64,000 bases of DNA from Oscillospiraceae bacterium (GTDB lineage Bacteria; Bacillota; Clostridia; Oscillospirales; Acutalibacteraceae): NCBI GenBank assembly GCA_910574995.1, contig CAJTCS010000009.1:62001-126000 (forward strand). Direction: 5' to 3'. Of the stretch, positions 22,469 to 31,964 are shown piece after piece (position 1 is the stretch's first letter; each line of letters opens with the position of its first letter). The notes below the pieces were generated by a model. The model was not told where the DNA came from. It made no database searches and worked only from the letters and a program-made list of their open reading frames with translations. The position numbers and the translations under genes are program-made.

Positions 22469-23395
22469 ATGGCTATACTGGGGCGGTTTGCGCCCACGCC
22501 CAGCGGGCGGATGCACCTGGGCAACCTGCTGTGCTGCCTGCTGGCATGGCTTTCCGCCAAAAGCGCCGGGGGGCGCATCCTGCTGCGCGTAGAAGACCTG
22601 GACCAAGCGCGTTCCAGCCCGGCCCATATCCATCAGCTGGGAGAGGACCTGCAGCTTTTGGGCCTCGCCTGGGATGAAGGCGGCCTGGGCAACTGCCAAG
22701 GGGGGCGCGGGCCTTATTACCAGCAGCGGCTGGACAAGCTGGCTTCCATGGGCCTGGTGTACCCTTGCTTCTGCTCCCGGGCCGAGCTCCACGCGGCCAG
22801 CGCCCCCCATGCCGCCGATGGCGAGCCCGTCTATTCTGGCAAATGCCGCGCCCTTTCCCCAGAAGAGGCGGCCGAATTGGCCCAAAAGCGGCCCCCGGCC
22901 CTGCGGCTGCGCGTGCCCGACAAGGTAATATCCTTCCACGACGGCCATTACGGCTTTGTCAGCCAAAACCTGCAGGCCGGCTGCGGCGATTTCATCCTGC
23001 GCCGGTCAGACGGGGTATTCGCCTACCAGCTGGCCGTGGCCGCAGACGACGGGGCCATGGGGGTCACCCAGGTGGTACGCGGCCGGGACCTGCTCGCCTC
23101 CACCCCCCGGCAGCTGTACCTATACGGCCTGCTGGGCCTTACGCCGCCCCAGTTTATCCACACGCCCCTGCTGCTGGCCCCAGACGGCCGCCGCCTTTCC
23201 AAGCGCGACCAGGACGTTAGCCTAGACGCCCTTTTGGCCCGGGGGTTTACCCCAGAAGACATCACTGGCAGGCTGGCTTTCCTGGCAGGCCTGCTGGACG
23301 CGCCCCAGCCCGCCTCCCCCCAAGAGCTGCTCCCCCTTTTCTCTTGGGGCAAGGTGCCCTTAGCGGACATCCGCCTTCCCACGGGCCTCTTTTAG
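22469..23395 (+). CDS. gluQ: Glutamyl-Q tRNA(Asp) synthetase
   Basis: 308 residues from the ATG at 22469 (AAGGAGGG upstream). It is a class I synthetase catalytic core without an anticodon-binding domain: FAPTPSGRMHLGN (HIGH-like), the zinc-binding CFCSRAEL and GKCRAL segment, and the SKRDQD KMSKS-like loop near the C-terminus. It attaches glutamate to queuosine in the tRNA-Asp wobble position. It is in line with cinA 90 bases upstream. Confidence 0.93.
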   Translation: MAILGRFAPTPSGRMHLGNLLCCLLAWLSAKSAGGRILLRVEDLDQARSSPAHIHQLGEDLQLLGLAWDEGGLGNCQGGRGPYYQQRLDKLASMGLVYPCFCSRAELHAASAPHAADGEPVYSGKCRALSPEEAAELAQKRPPALRLRVPDKVISFHDGHYGFVSQNLQAGCGDFILRRSDGVFAYQLAVAADDGAMGVTQVVRGRDLLASTPRQLYLYGLLGLTPPQFIHTPLLLAPDGRRLSKRDQDVSLDALLARGFTPEDITGRLAFLAGLLDAPQPASPQELLPLFSWGKVPLADIRLPTGLF

Positions 23396-23454
23396 GCCAA
23401 GCTGCCTTACGGCGCCCCCAGAGCCCCCATCCATACCCAGGCTACGCGACAAAC

Positions 23455-23501
23455 AAAAAAAGGGCCCCTTGGAAAATCCGTTTTCCAAGGGGCCCTTTTT
23501 T
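23455..23501. terminator. Bidirectional terminator between gluQ and carboxylesterase
   Basis: Perfect AAAAAAGGGCCCCTTGGAA stem with its complement and A/T tracts on both sides; it can end transcripts from both converging genes. Confidence 0.9.
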
Positions 23502-23519
23502 GCCTTGCGCGTCTAGGCT

Positions 23520-24803
23520 TTACAAAAAGGCGAAGGGTTCCCGGTTATCCGGGGAGTAGGGCTGCCAGGACGGAAGGCCTGGGCCGTTGGGATCACCAGA
23601 CTTGACAAAATTGGCCCAATAGCCGGACATAGCGGCGGACAGCCCGTAATCGTGCTGCCCCCAGGGGCGCCAGCAGCGGGGCAGGGTCTCGAATACATAC
23701 CACAGTTCGCTGGAATGGAAAGAGCCCGCATCGTCGCCCGGAAGCTTGCGGTCGAAGAAATAGAGGTAAGCCGGGGGCATGCCCAGCCTTTGCAGGTTTT
23801 CACACCAGGCGGCCGTGCCCTTTTGCAGCACGCCGCCGCCGATATCATCCCCAGTGCACCCTACCATATAAGGGATTCTATGTATCTTCCCCTGCTCTGC
23901 CAATTCGTCCACATGGCCAGGCAGCAGCCAGCCGTCCTGGTGCGGCTGCCAGCACAGGGGCCCGCCCCCCTGCACGGCATAGGCAGCCTGCATTAGGGCG
24001 CTGGCAGGCACACGGCGCAGCTCTTCTATCGTTGTAACTTGCAGCTGGCCCATCAGCTTTTGGGAAACCCCAAAGGCCTGCTCTTTCGTCGGGGTAGACC
24101 GCCGGGCAGGCAGGCCCACGCCGCTTTGCAGGATAGCCGCCCGCACCATCCCTTCCGTCAAGGGGGAAGAAACGATGGCCTGCACGCTCATACACCCGGC
24201 GGACTGGCCCGCCACGGTGATTTTCCCCGGGTCCCCCCCAAAGGCCCCTATGTTCTCCCGCACCCACCGCAGGGCGCAGGCCTGATCCAATATGCCATAA
24301 TTGCCGGAAACCCCTTCCGGGTTTTCCTTTTCCAGTTCCGGGTGGGCGAAGAAGCCGAACGCGTTCACCCGGTAATTGACGGTGACCAGGATTACGCCCT
24401 TTTTGGCAAACCCTTCCCCGTCAAATTCCTTTTCACTTCCACAGCCGTGCATGAAAGCCCCGCCGTGTATCCAGAACAGCACGGGCAGCCCGCTGCCCGG
24501 GGCCGCGTCCGCCGGGGCCCAGACATTCAGGTACAGGCAGTCCTCATTGCAGGGGGGCACCATCCGGTCATAAAATTCCTTACCGTAAAAGTCCATAGAC
24601 GCCAGGTCGGCCTGGGGGCACCGGGGGCCAAATTCCTTACAGGCCAGCACGCCTTCCCAGGGCTTCCGGGGCTGGGGCCTGGCAAACCGCAGCGCCCCTA
24701 TGGGCGGCTGGGCGTAGGGCACGCCCCGGAAAATGGCCGTTTGCCCGTCCTGGCTTGACAGGCCCTCTATCCGCCCCTGTTTCGTCTCTATAATCGTTTG
24801 CAT
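23520..24803 (-). CDS. Type B carboxylesterase (para-nitrobenzyl-esterase-like)
   Basis: 427 residues from the ATG at 24803 (GGAGGG upstream). Oxyanion loop HGGAF (113-117), nucleophile elbow GQSAG (199-203, Ser201), and the catalytic His in FHSSELWYVF. It is shorter than the usual 480-500 residues because the region before the catalytic His is compact, as in some Clostridia relatives. It cleaves carboxylic esters; the natural substrate is unknown. No signal peptide. Confidence 0.9.
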   Translation of the reverse strand: MQTIIETKQGRIEGLSSQDGQTAIFRGVPYAQPPIGALRFARPQPRKPWEGVLACKEFGPRCPQADLASMDFYGKEFYDRMVPPCNEDCLYLNVWAPADAAPGSGLPVLFWIHGGAFMHGCGSEKEFDGEGFAKKGVILVTVNYRVNAFGFFAHPELEKENPEGVSGNYGILDQACALRWVRENIGAFGGDPGKITVAGQSAGCMSVQAIVSSPLTEGMVRAAILQSGVGLPARRSTPTKEQAFGVSQKLMGQLQVTTIEELRRVPASALMQAAYAVQGGGPLCWQPHQDGWLLPGHVDELAEQGKIHRIPYMVGCTGDDIGGGVLQKGTAAWCENLQRLGMPPAYLYFFDRKLPGDDAGSFHSSELWYVFETLPRCWRPWGQHDYGLSAAMSGYWANFVKSGDPNGPGLPSWQPYSPDNREPFAFL

Positions 24804-25039
24804 AATAGAACCCTCCTTGTTTTGAATCGCCATGTGATAGGGGACCCGCATAAAAGGCCATAAAAAGCGCGGCCTTTTATCTTCCCTTCCTTTATAATTT
24901 CCGCGCCATATCGTTAACGCGGTTCAAAAAAGGCAGAATACCTCTTTACGAACCAGGCGGCTACGCCGCCCAGCTTGCAAATCGGTATATCCCGATTTGC
25001 AAGGGTGTTTACTATATTACAGCGCCGTACCGTATGCGG
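24804..25039. other. Intergenic region with a strong hairpin
   Basis: About 236 bases containing CTTGCAAATCGG ... CCGATTTGCAAG (about 24973-25002), a 12-bp perfect inverted repeat. It lies past the stop of the exporter gene and may be its terminator or a repeat relic. Promoter for the esterase is expected near 24890. Confidence 0.45.
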
Positions 25040-26308
25040 TCAGGCGTCCCCCGGCGCCTGCTGCCCGGCCTCTTCCATTTCTTTGGAAGCCTCTTCCGCA
25101 TAAGACGGCGCTACCAGCCTGGGATCCTGGGGGTTGATGTGCTTTTTCCGCAGCCGCGCCCGCACAGAAGTGCGGAACAACCGGTAGATCACCGCTGTAA
25201 AGGGGGTCCCCAGCCAAATACCCGGGATACCCATCACCCCGCCCCAGAACAGCACCGCAAACAGCGTCCACACGGGGGGCAGGCCGATGGAAGACCCCAC
25301 CACACGGGGGTAGATCAGGTTGCCCTCTACCTGCTGCAGGACTACCAGGAAAACCAAAAAGATCAGCGCGTCTAATGGGTGTACCAGCAGCAGCACCACC
25401 ACGCCCACGGCCGCCCCGATATACGCCCCCAGGATAGGGATCAACGCCCCCAGCGCCACCACGGACGAGATGAGCAGGGCGTAATCCAACCCCAATACCA
25501 TCATGCCCAGATAGCACAGCACCCCCAGGATGACGCATTCGGTCAGCTGCCCTTTGATAAAGGAAAAGAACACCCGGTTGGTCACGGCCCCTACCCGCCC
25601 CAGGCTGCGGGCCGCCTTATAGGGCAGAAAGGCCAGCAAGGTAGACCGCACCCCCCGCAGCAGCTTTTCCTTGCCCACCAGCATGTAAATGGAGAAGATA
25701 AAACCCATGATCATGCTGAACACGCCGGAGGCCACGTTGGACATGATACCCACCAGAGATGTGACAAAGTCTGAGGTCGCTTTCGTCACGCTGGAAAGGA
25801 TGGACGTCCAGTTAAAACCTTTCAGGAAGTCCTGGATAAACGTCAGGTCGTTTTCTTGGGCGAACCGGTTCACCCACTGCATGCCGCTGTTTACATACCC
25901 GGGCAGGGTCTTCTGGGCCGTTTCCGCCAGCACCCCCATAGATTCAATCAGCCCCGGGATGATGAAGCATGCAATGAACACCATCACCAGCAGTACCACC
26001 ACATAAGCCAGCAGCACAGCCAATGGCCTGCGCAGCTTCATCCACAGCTTGCTTTTGGAATTGCGGAAGGGCTGGAAGACCACGTCCTCGAACAGGTGCA
26101 CGAACACGTTCAGCACATAGGCGATGACGATGCCGCCCAGCACGGGCAGCAGCGTGTTGAACACCGCCTGCATGGCGCCCCACACCGCGTCGAACCGCAA
26201 AATAAGCATCACCAGGGCCGCCCCGAAAGCCAACAGGAACATGCCGGTACGCAGTACCTTTTTGTCGTCGTGCAGGTTCTTTTCAAAGTCGCTCCACCGC
26301 ATAAGCAC
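25040..26308 (-). CDS. AI-2E/PerM-family membrane transporter
   Basis: 422 residues with about eight membrane segments: paired N-terminal helices (26-75), a long central extramembrane part (100-170), then LGALIPILGAYIGA and the conserved C-terminal VVGSSIGLPPVWTL segment. Family members are exporters for AI-2, glycine or Na+/H+; the substrate cannot be assigned. It is 9 bases downstream of the glycerol-1-phosphate dehydrogenase gene and probably co-transcribed. Confidence 0.88.
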   Translation of the reverse strand: MLMRWSDFEKNLHDDKKVLRTGMFLLAFGAALVMLILRFDAVWGAMQAVFNTLLPVLGGIVIAYVLNVFVHLFEDVVFQPFRNSKSKLWMKLRRPLAVLLAYVVVLLVMVFIACFIIPGLIESMGVLAETAQKTLPGYVNSGMQWVNRFAQENDLTFIQDFLKGFNWTSILSSVTKATSDFVTSLVGIMSNVASGVFSMIMGFIFSIYMLVGKEKLLRGVRSTLLAFLPYKAARSLGRVGAVTNRVFFSFIKGQLTECVILGVLCYLGMMVLGLDYALLISSVVALGALIPILGAYIGAAVGVVVLLLVHPLDALIFLVFLVVLQQVEGNLIYPRVVGSSIGLPPVWTLFAVLFWGGVMGIPGIWLGTPFTAVIYRLFRTSVRARLRKKHINPQDPRLVAPSYAEEASKEMEEAGQQAPGDA

Positions 26309-26317
26309 TTCCCTTTC

Positions 26318-27487
26318 TTATTCTGAATAGAACCGGTTGGCCAATTCCACCGCGCAGGCGGGCAGCAGGCCCTGCCTGTCCAAAAAGCGCAAAATCGTAA
26401 ACCGTTCCCGTATCTCCATGGCATGCAGCACGCTTTCCAGGAACAACCCCCGGGATATGCCCAGCTCCTTGGGGCCGGCGGGCGAGCCCGCCTCCTTTAG
26501 GCAAGACAGGATGCGCCCCTTGTCCGGCAGGGGGAACCCGTCTGGCAGGTAAGGGGCGGCCATCTCATACAGGCTGGCGGAAATCACCGCCCCTACCCCT
26601 ACCGAGTTGCCGTGCAAGGGGTGCGCTTCCCCCCGGGACAGGGCGTCCACCTCCCAGAAATGGGAAAAATGGTGCTCTGCCCCCGAGGCCGGCCGGGAAT
26701 TGCCCACCATGCCCATGGCAACCCCGGCCAACACCAGGGCCTCGGTAACGCACTCTACCGCCCGGCTGTCCCGGGCCCGCAGCCCGGCGGCGTTCCGGGC
26801 GCATTTTTCCACCGCCTGGGCCATCAGCCCCGCGCATTCCGCACAGTAGTATTCCCCCTGCAGCGCATAGGCCAGCTGCCAGTCTGCCAAAGCTGCGTAC
26901 TTGCCGATAATATCCCCAAAGCCGGCTGTCAGCATGGGCATGGGGGCTTCCCGCAGGATGCCCGTATCCGCCAGGATGGCCGCCGGGTATACCCCCGGTT
27001 TGGTGACCTTCTGCCCGTCCAGGATCAACGGGCACACGGTAGAGGCGTACCCGTCCATAGAAGGGGCCGTGGCTACAATCACGTAGGGGAGGCCGGTGCG
27101 GGCGCTGAGGAACCGGGCGGTATCGTTCAGCGTGCCAGAGCCCACCGCCACGACCACATCGTCGTCCGGTTCCAACGCGGCCAAGGCCGCGCCCAGGGTA
27201 CGCTCGTCCGGTACCAGGGGCTTGTCTGTTTCAAAAAGCTTGCCGTGAAAAGCTACCCCCGCTTCCCGCAGCAAGCCCGCGGCCTTGTCGCCCGCCGCTT
27301 TCCTGGTAAAGCTATCCGCCAGCAGCAGGACGTGGGAAACCCCCAGCCCCTCCAGCACCTGGGGCAGCGCCCCGATGCACCCGCCGCCTATGTGTATCTG
27401 CCGGATCCCCACCCTGTGGGTGCGCCCGCATGCGCAGGGGTATGAAAGCCCGGGGAAATCCGCCGGGCGCAGCTGTGTAAGGTCCAT
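26318..27487 (-). CDS. egsA: sn-glycerol-1-phosphate dehydrogenase (AraM/EgsA-like)
   Basis: 389 residues. NAD(P)-binding VVVAVGSGTLNDTARFLS, the TAPSMDGYAS segment and metal-ligand segments GDIIGKYAALADWQL and SGAEHHFSHFWE match the iron-alcohol-dehydrogenase-like G1PDH family. It reduces dihydroxyacetone phosphate to sn-glycerol-1-phosphate. In Firmicutes this feeds heptaprenylglyceryl phosphate; the partner prenyltransferase is not in the window. Confidence 0.88.
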   Translation of the reverse strand: MDLTQLRPADFPGLSYPCACGRTHRVGIRQIHIGGGCIGALPQVLEGLGVSHVLLLADSFTRKAAGDKAAGLLREAGVAFHGKLFETDKPLVPDERTLGAALAALEPDDDVVVAVGSGTLNDTARFLSARTGLPYVIVATAPSMDGYASTVCPLILDGQKVTKPGVYPAAILADTGILREAPMPMLTAGFGDIIGKYAALADWQLAYALQGEYYCAECAGLMAQAVEKCARNAAGLRARDSRAVECVTEALVLAGVAMGMVGNSRPASGAEHHFSHFWEVDALSRGEAHPLHGNSVGVGAVISASLYEMAAPYLPDGFPLPDKGRILSCLKEAGSPAGPKELGISRGLFLESVLHAMEIRERFTILRFLDRQGLLPACAVELANRFYSE

Positions 27488-27553
27488 CTTCCGTCCCCTC
27501 CCTTTCGGTGTCGAGCCCTTCCCCTTTTTCCGCTGGCCTGGCCGTTGGGCCCG

Positions 27554-27949
27554 TCATACTTTCCGCTGGAAGACGTGGCGGCACTTCTGGCAGGTCACCT
27601 CGATCTTCCCACGGCCCCGGGGCGCCCGCAGCTGCTGCCTGCAGCGGGGGCAGCGGAAATACCGGTATACCCCGCGCTGGGCAACCTTCTGCTTTTGGAA
27701 GCGGGCCCATTTCTCCACTGGGCCCCACAGCTTCAGGAAGCCATAATATTCCCGCTGCCGGGCAGGGATGTTCCTGGAAAACATGCGGAACAGGGCGTAA
27801 AGGTACACCAAGTCTGCCAGCAGCACCAGGGGGCGGAAGAACAGCCCGCCGCAGAAGGTCAACACAAGCCCCAGGACCAACAGGGCCAGGTTCAGCTTGT
27901 CGCCTCCATAGCGGCCGTACATAAACCGTTGGAACTTTTGAAACAGCAA
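27554..27949 (-). CDS. Membrane protein with C-terminal zinc ribbon
   Basis: 131 residues. Two membrane helices (about 20-55) are followed by a basic linker and a C-terminal CPRCRQQLRAP ... CQKCRHVF zinc ribbon. A conserved type in Clostridia with unknown role. It has its own upstream region and lies 66 bases before egsA in the same direction. Confidence 0.75.
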   Translation of the reverse strand: MLFQKFQRFMYGRYGGDKLNLALLVLGLVLTFCGGLFFRPLVLLADLVYLYALFRMFSRNIPARQREYYGFLKLWGPVEKWARFQKQKVAQRGVYRYFRCPRCRQQLRAPRGRGKIEVTCQKCRHVFQRKV

Positions 27950-28099
27950 AACACAACACGACCTTTCCTTGCCGGGGCACGCCCCGCTTTCCTTTAAGTA
28001 TACCCCCTGCCCCCCAGATTTGCAACGGCCACAGCCCGGGCTTCACGATAAGTTTACATTTCCGCCCAGAAAAATTTCCGGAAACTTTCCCGCCCTGTG

Positions 28100-28128
28100 T
28101 TGACTTTCCCGCTTTTACGGGGGATAAT
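28100..28128 (+). promoter_or_regulatory. Promoter upstream of rubrerythrin
   Basis: TTGACT (28100-28105), 17-base spacer, GATAAT (28123-28128), followed by the leader hairpin and the gene at 28239. Confidence 0.75.
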
Positions 28129-28139
28129 ATCCTAAAGAC

Positions 28140-28184
28140 GGGCCCGGCGCCACCATCTTAAAAAAATGCCCTGGCGCCGGGCCC
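28140..28184 (+). promoter_or_regulatory. Leader hairpin of the rubrerythrin mRNA
   Basis: A perfect 13-bp inverted repeat (28140-28152 and 28172-28184) with a 19-base A-rich loop, just after the -10 box. It has no T run, so it is more likely an operator or mRNA-stabilising 5' hairpin than a terminator. Confidence 0.55.
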
Positions 28185-28238
28185 CAGGTACGCTATTAAG
28201 GTTTTTATGCGTTTATTCAAAGAAAGGGGACTTGCGCC

Positions 28239-28778
28239 ATGCCAGAACTGAAAGGAAGCAAAACAGAGGCCAACCTGCTTACCGCCTTTGCCGGGGAAAG
28301 CCAGGCCCGGAACAAATACACCTATTTCGCCTCTAAAGCCAGGAAGGACGGCTACGAGCAGATTGCCGAGATTTTTGAGGAGACCGCCAACAATGAAAAA
28401 GAACACGCCAAAATGTGGTTCAAGCTGCTTCATGGCCAGGTTGGGGATACCCTGCAGAACCTGAAGGAAGCCGCGGACGGGGAGAACTACGAATGGACAG
28501 ACATGTACGCGGGCTTTGCCGAAACCGCCAAGGAAGAGGGCTTCGACCAGATCGCGGCGCTGTTCCAGTCTGTGGCCGCCATTGAGAAGGAACACGAAGA
28601 ACGCTACCGGAAGCTGGCCGCCAACATCGAGGGCGGGATGGTCTTTTCCCGGGAGGGTGACGCCGTGTGGCAGTGCCGCAACTGCGGCCATGTCGTGGTG
28701 GGCAAGCGCGCCCCCCAGGTATGCCCCGTGTGCGCCCATCCCCAGGCATATTTCCAAATAAAGCCTGCAAACTATTGA
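28239..28778 (+). CDS. rbr: Rubrerythrin
   Basis: 179 residues. The N-terminal four-helix diiron domain has ExxA/ExxH-type glutamates ([49 protein letters not shown]). The C-terminal rubredoxin-like domain has CRNCG and CPVCA. It reduces hydrogen peroxide in anaerobes using electrons from NADH-linked rubredoxin. Single-gene unit with its own promoter and terminator. Confidence 0.96.
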   Translation: MPELKGSKTEANLLTAFAGESQARNKYTYFASKARKDGYEQIAEIFEETANNEKEHAKMWFKLLHGQVGDTLQNLKEAADGENYEWTDMYAGFAETAKEEGFDQIAALFQSVAAIEKEHEERYRKLAANIEGGMVFSREGDAVWQCRNCGHVVVGKRAPQVCPVCAHPQAYFQIKPANY

Positions 28779-28810
28779 GCCCCGCTTAAGGGACGTCCAC
28801 AGGGCCCTGC

Positions 28811-28851
28811 AAAACAGCGCAGAAAGGCCATGCGGCTTTTCTGCGCTGTTT
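28811..28851 (+). terminator. Rubrerythrin terminator
   Basis: AAACAGCGCAGAAA and TTTTCTGCGCTGTTT arms around an 11-base loop, followed by T-rich sequence. Confidence 0.8.
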
Positions 28852-28973
28852 GCGTCCCTTTTTGCATTTTGGGCTTCCAAAAGGCTCCGCTTTTTACGCG
28901 GGCCCCTTGCTTTTACCGTCATTTTCCCACTGTCCAAACCCCAATACATAATTATACAGGAGAATTTTTCACC

Positions 28974-30566
28974 ATGAAGCGCGTCCTTTCCCTTTTCCTC
29001 TCCGCACTATTGCTGCTCTCCTCCCTTTCGGGCTGCGGGGGCGGCTACAAGCGGGACATGGCTTTTACGTACCTGCTGCCCCAAGGGGTGGATACCCTGG
29101 ACCCCCAGACGGCCTCGGGGGAATCGGCCGCTGTTGTCATCGGCTCTGTTTTCGAGGGGCTGTGCCGCATCGACGAGGACGGGCAGATCGTGCCTGGCGT
29201 GGCCAAGCGGTGGGAGTCCAGCCATGACGACACCCAATTTACCTTTTACCTGCGCGGCGGCGCCAAATGGAGCAACGGCGAACCCGTTACGGCGGACGAC
29301 TTCGTCTTTGCCCTGCAGCGGGCCCTGCGCCCGGAGACGGCCACCCCCTCGGTTGACGACTTGTTCATCCTGCGGGGGGCCCGGGCCGTCCACGGGGGGG
29401 AGGCCCCGGAAAGCAGCTTAGGCGTGTGGGCCGAGGATACCCTGACCTTAGTGGTGCAGCTAGAGCGCAGCTACCCAGACTTCCCGGCCCTGACGGCGGG
29501 CATGCATTATATGCCCTGCAACCGGGCCTATTTCGAAGAGAGCGCCGGGCATTATGGCCTGGGCTCGCAATACCTGATTACCAACGGGCCCTTTACCTTC
29601 TCTTCCATCTATTCCTGGAATACAGAACCCGGCAAACAGGCCATTGGGCTTTCCCGGTCGGAACACTATAAAGGCGCGCTGGATGTGCAGCCCGCCTCCC
29701 TTACCTTCCGCATCGACTATGACGCCTCCCTGCTGGCGGACCCGGTGCAGGCGCTGGTAAACGGGGAGGCAGACATATTGACACTGCCGGAAAAGCTGGC
29801 CTCCCAGGCGGAGGAACAGGGCTGCCAGGTACAGGTATTGGACGACGCCGTAACCGGCCTGCTGCTGAATCCCCAGGCCGCGGCCCTGGAATATGTGACC
29901 ACCCGGGAGATCTTCTTCAAGACCTTGGACCGGGCAAACCTGTTGGACCGCCGGGCGGACAAAGACAGCAACGAAGCCATGGGCATTATGGCGGATTGTG
30001 TGGTATGGAACCGCTCGCCCTACTATGCCGACGGCGCCAAGCTGTTCGCCGCCCAGGACGATACGGTATTGGAACGGGTGCCCTCGCTGCTGGAAATGCT
30101 GAAGGCAGAGCAGATGCCCAGCATCACGGTGATTTGCCCGGACGATGCGGAGTCCATCGACATAGCCAACGGCTTCCTGGTCTCCTGGAACGGCAAACTG
30201 GGCAACGCCTACAATATCGAGCCCCTGCCAGACGAGGAGTTCGAGCAGCGCATCGCCGCCGGGGAATATGAAGCGGCCCTATACACCCTGCGGGCCGGGG
30301 GCACCACGCCTTACCAGGTGCTGAAAGCTTTCGAGAGCAGTTCGTACCCCTGCCTGCTGCAAGACGAGCAGTATGACGCGGACCTGCATGCCCTCACCTT
30401 CGAGCTGCCCTCTTACCGCCAGCTGGAAAGCAGCCTGCAGGAACGGTATGTGTTCTACCCGCTGTTCAGCGACAAGACCTACTACGTTACCGCGCCCAAC
30501 ACCAGGGGCATCGCCGGGTCGCCTGACCAGGGCGTGAATTTCATATCCGCCAAAAAGAAGGATTGA
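28974..30566 (+). CDS. Oligopeptide-type ABC transporter solute-binding lipoprotein
   Basis: 530 residues. Lipoprotein signal peptide with LSSLSGC lipobox (Cys about residue 21). It then has the family 5 solute-binding fold: TLDPQTASGESAAVVIGSVFEGLCR, VAKRWESSHDDTQFTFYLR, GAKWSNGEPVTADDFVFALQR in adjacent segments. It binds peptides or similar solutes at the cell surface. No permease or ATPase genes are adjacent, so it works with a transporter encoded elsewhere. Confidence 0.92.
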   Translation: MKRVLSLFLSALLLLSSLSGCGGGYKRDMAFTYLLPQGVDTLDPQTASGESAAVVIGSVFEGLCRIDEDGQIVPGVAKRWESSHDDTQFTFYLRGGAKWSNGEPVTADDFVFALQRALRPETATPSVDDLFILRGARAVHGGEAPESSLGVWAEDTLTLVVQLERSYPDFPALTAGMHYMPCNRAYFEESAGHYGLGSQYLITNGPFTFSSIYSWNTEPGKQAIGLSRSEHYKGALDVQPASLTFRIDYDASLLADPVQALVNGEADILTLPEKLASQAEEQGCQVQVLDDAVTGLLLNPQAAALEYVTTREIFFKTLDRANLLDRRADKDSNEAMGIMADCVVWNRSPYYADGAKLFAAQDDTVLERVPSLLEMLKAEQMPSITVICPDDAESIDIANGFLVSWNGKLGNAYNIEPLPDEEFEQRIAAGEYEAALYTLRAGGTTPYQVLKAFESSSYPCLLQDEQYDADLHALTFELPSYRQLESSLQERYVFYPLFSDKTYYVTAPNTRGIAGSPDQGVNFISAKKKD

Positions 30567-30723
30567 TATGTGGGGCGCGCGCATAGCCGGCTTCCTTTCC
30601 CCCTTATACCAGGGTTTATACAGCGCAAGCCCGCGCGGCGCGGCTATACCAAACACGAAAGGGCAGGAGGGACCCTGTCCCCCCCCCGCCCTGTTTGGAC
30701 GTACAGACGCGGATTGGGCGCGC

Positions 30724-31353
30724 TTACCCCTGGTGGTATTCTTCGATCAGCCGCCTGGCCAGGCGGGCGTCGATGACGGCAAACCCCGGGGGGTCCGTAA
30801 AGTCCAGGGCGCGCAGCACCTCCTGGGCCTGCTTGTAGACTTCCATGCGGGTAGAATGCCGGGCCGGGTCCGGCCTGCCGGGAATGAAGATAGCAAACTC
30901 CATCTCATTGCCCCCGATGCGGCTGAAATAGGCGTGGACGCGGCTGCCGCCGTATTTATTCTTGATGATGGTGCACAGGGCGTTTTTCACCACCTCTACG
31001 GCCACGTCGTCCATACCCGTGTCAAAGATACGGATCTTTTCCTTCAGCTCGGCCAAGTTCTTCACCCGGCGTTTCACGAAATCCTGCACCTGGGGGGTGG
31101 CCTCGGCCCCAGGCCCCGCCCCGCCGGGCGTGACGCAGATGGCGTAGCCCACATCCGGGTCCAGGTACAGGAACGGGTAAGCCATGGCGGCGAAATACCC
31201 GCACCGCTGGCACTGCCAGTCAAAAACAGTCTCCTCCAGGGCCTGCTGCTTCAGCTCGGGGTTGTCCCTGGCGTTTATGCTGGCATACAGCCGGTATTTC
31301 TGGGAAACCCCGCACTGGGGGCAGATGATATCCTTGATAATCTCCGTTGACAT
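30724..31353 (-). CDS. CpXC-domain protein
   Basis: 209 residues. The N-terminal CPQCG and the later WQCQRCGYF pair fit the CpXC zinc-binding domain; the remainder is alpha/beta. Role unknown. It lies 34 bases from the next gene in the same direction, so both may form an operon. Confidence 0.75.
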   Translation of the reverse strand: MSTEIIKDIICPQCGVSQKYRLYASINARDNPELKQQALEETVFDWQCQRCGYFAAMAYPFLYLDPDVGYAICVTPGGAGPGAEATPQVQDFVKRRVKNLAELKEKIRIFDTGMDDVAVEVVKNALCTIIKNKYGGSRVHAYFSRIGGNEMEFAIFIPGRPDPARHSTRMEVYKQAQEVLRALDFTDPPGFAVIDARLARRLIEEYHQG

Positions 31354-31387
31354 TCCCTATGTCCCCTCCCAACTACTGCCCGGGCGT

Positions 31388-31840
31388 TCAGCCCTCGAAA
31401 GGCAGGTCGCAGTCCTCCTGGGGAGCGGCTGCCTCCGCCGCCCGGGGGGCCGTGGCCTCTTTTGTAACCGTTTCCGCTTCCAGCGCGGGGTCCTGGTCGT
31501 AAACCTCTATGCCAGCCAGGTCCACCTCCTCGCAAAGCTCCGCCTGGGGGCAGCCTGGCGCCTGGATAAAGCCGATGGCATTCTCCTGGGAAAGCTGGCA
31601 CATCTTATCCAGGGCGCTTTCCAGCCGGGCCTCGATCCCGTCCAGCTGGACACAGTGGGGCTCTGTAATAGGGTCGGCCCGGTCCCGCAGGCTGTTATAA
31701 TAATACCGCCCCAAGGCCGCATACTCCCTTTGCGCGGCCCGTTCCTCACAGCGGATGACCGTGCGGATGCGGTTCAGGCTGGCGGCCTTGTGGTTTTTCT
31801 GCCCGATGGCCCTGCCCAGGCTTTTGAAAATATTTTCCAT
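31388..31840 (-). CDS. Hypothetical protein
   Basis: 150 residues. A basic helical N-terminal half (1-75) includes a REYAALGRYYYNSLRD segment, typical of small Clostridia proteins found with CpXC genes. The C-terminal half is acidic and Ala-rich, ending EDCDLPFEG. No function assigned. Confidence 0.6.
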   Translation of the reverse strand: MENIFKSLGRAIGQKNHKAASLNRIRTVIRCEERAAQREYAALGRYYYNSLRDRADPITEPHCVQLDGIEARLESALDKMCQLSQENAIGFIQAPGCPQAELCEEVDLAGIEVYDQDPALEAETVTKEATAPRAAEAAAPQEDCDLPFEG

Positions 31841-31964
31841 GCGATGACATCCTTTCCCCAGGGCCGCGTTTCACAGCAGCCCTGGCCTATAAGCATAGTA
31901 TAACGCATTTCCCCAAAAAATAACAGCCCCTTTTTAAGGGGCGTCAAAGAAAGGGGCTTTCTGT

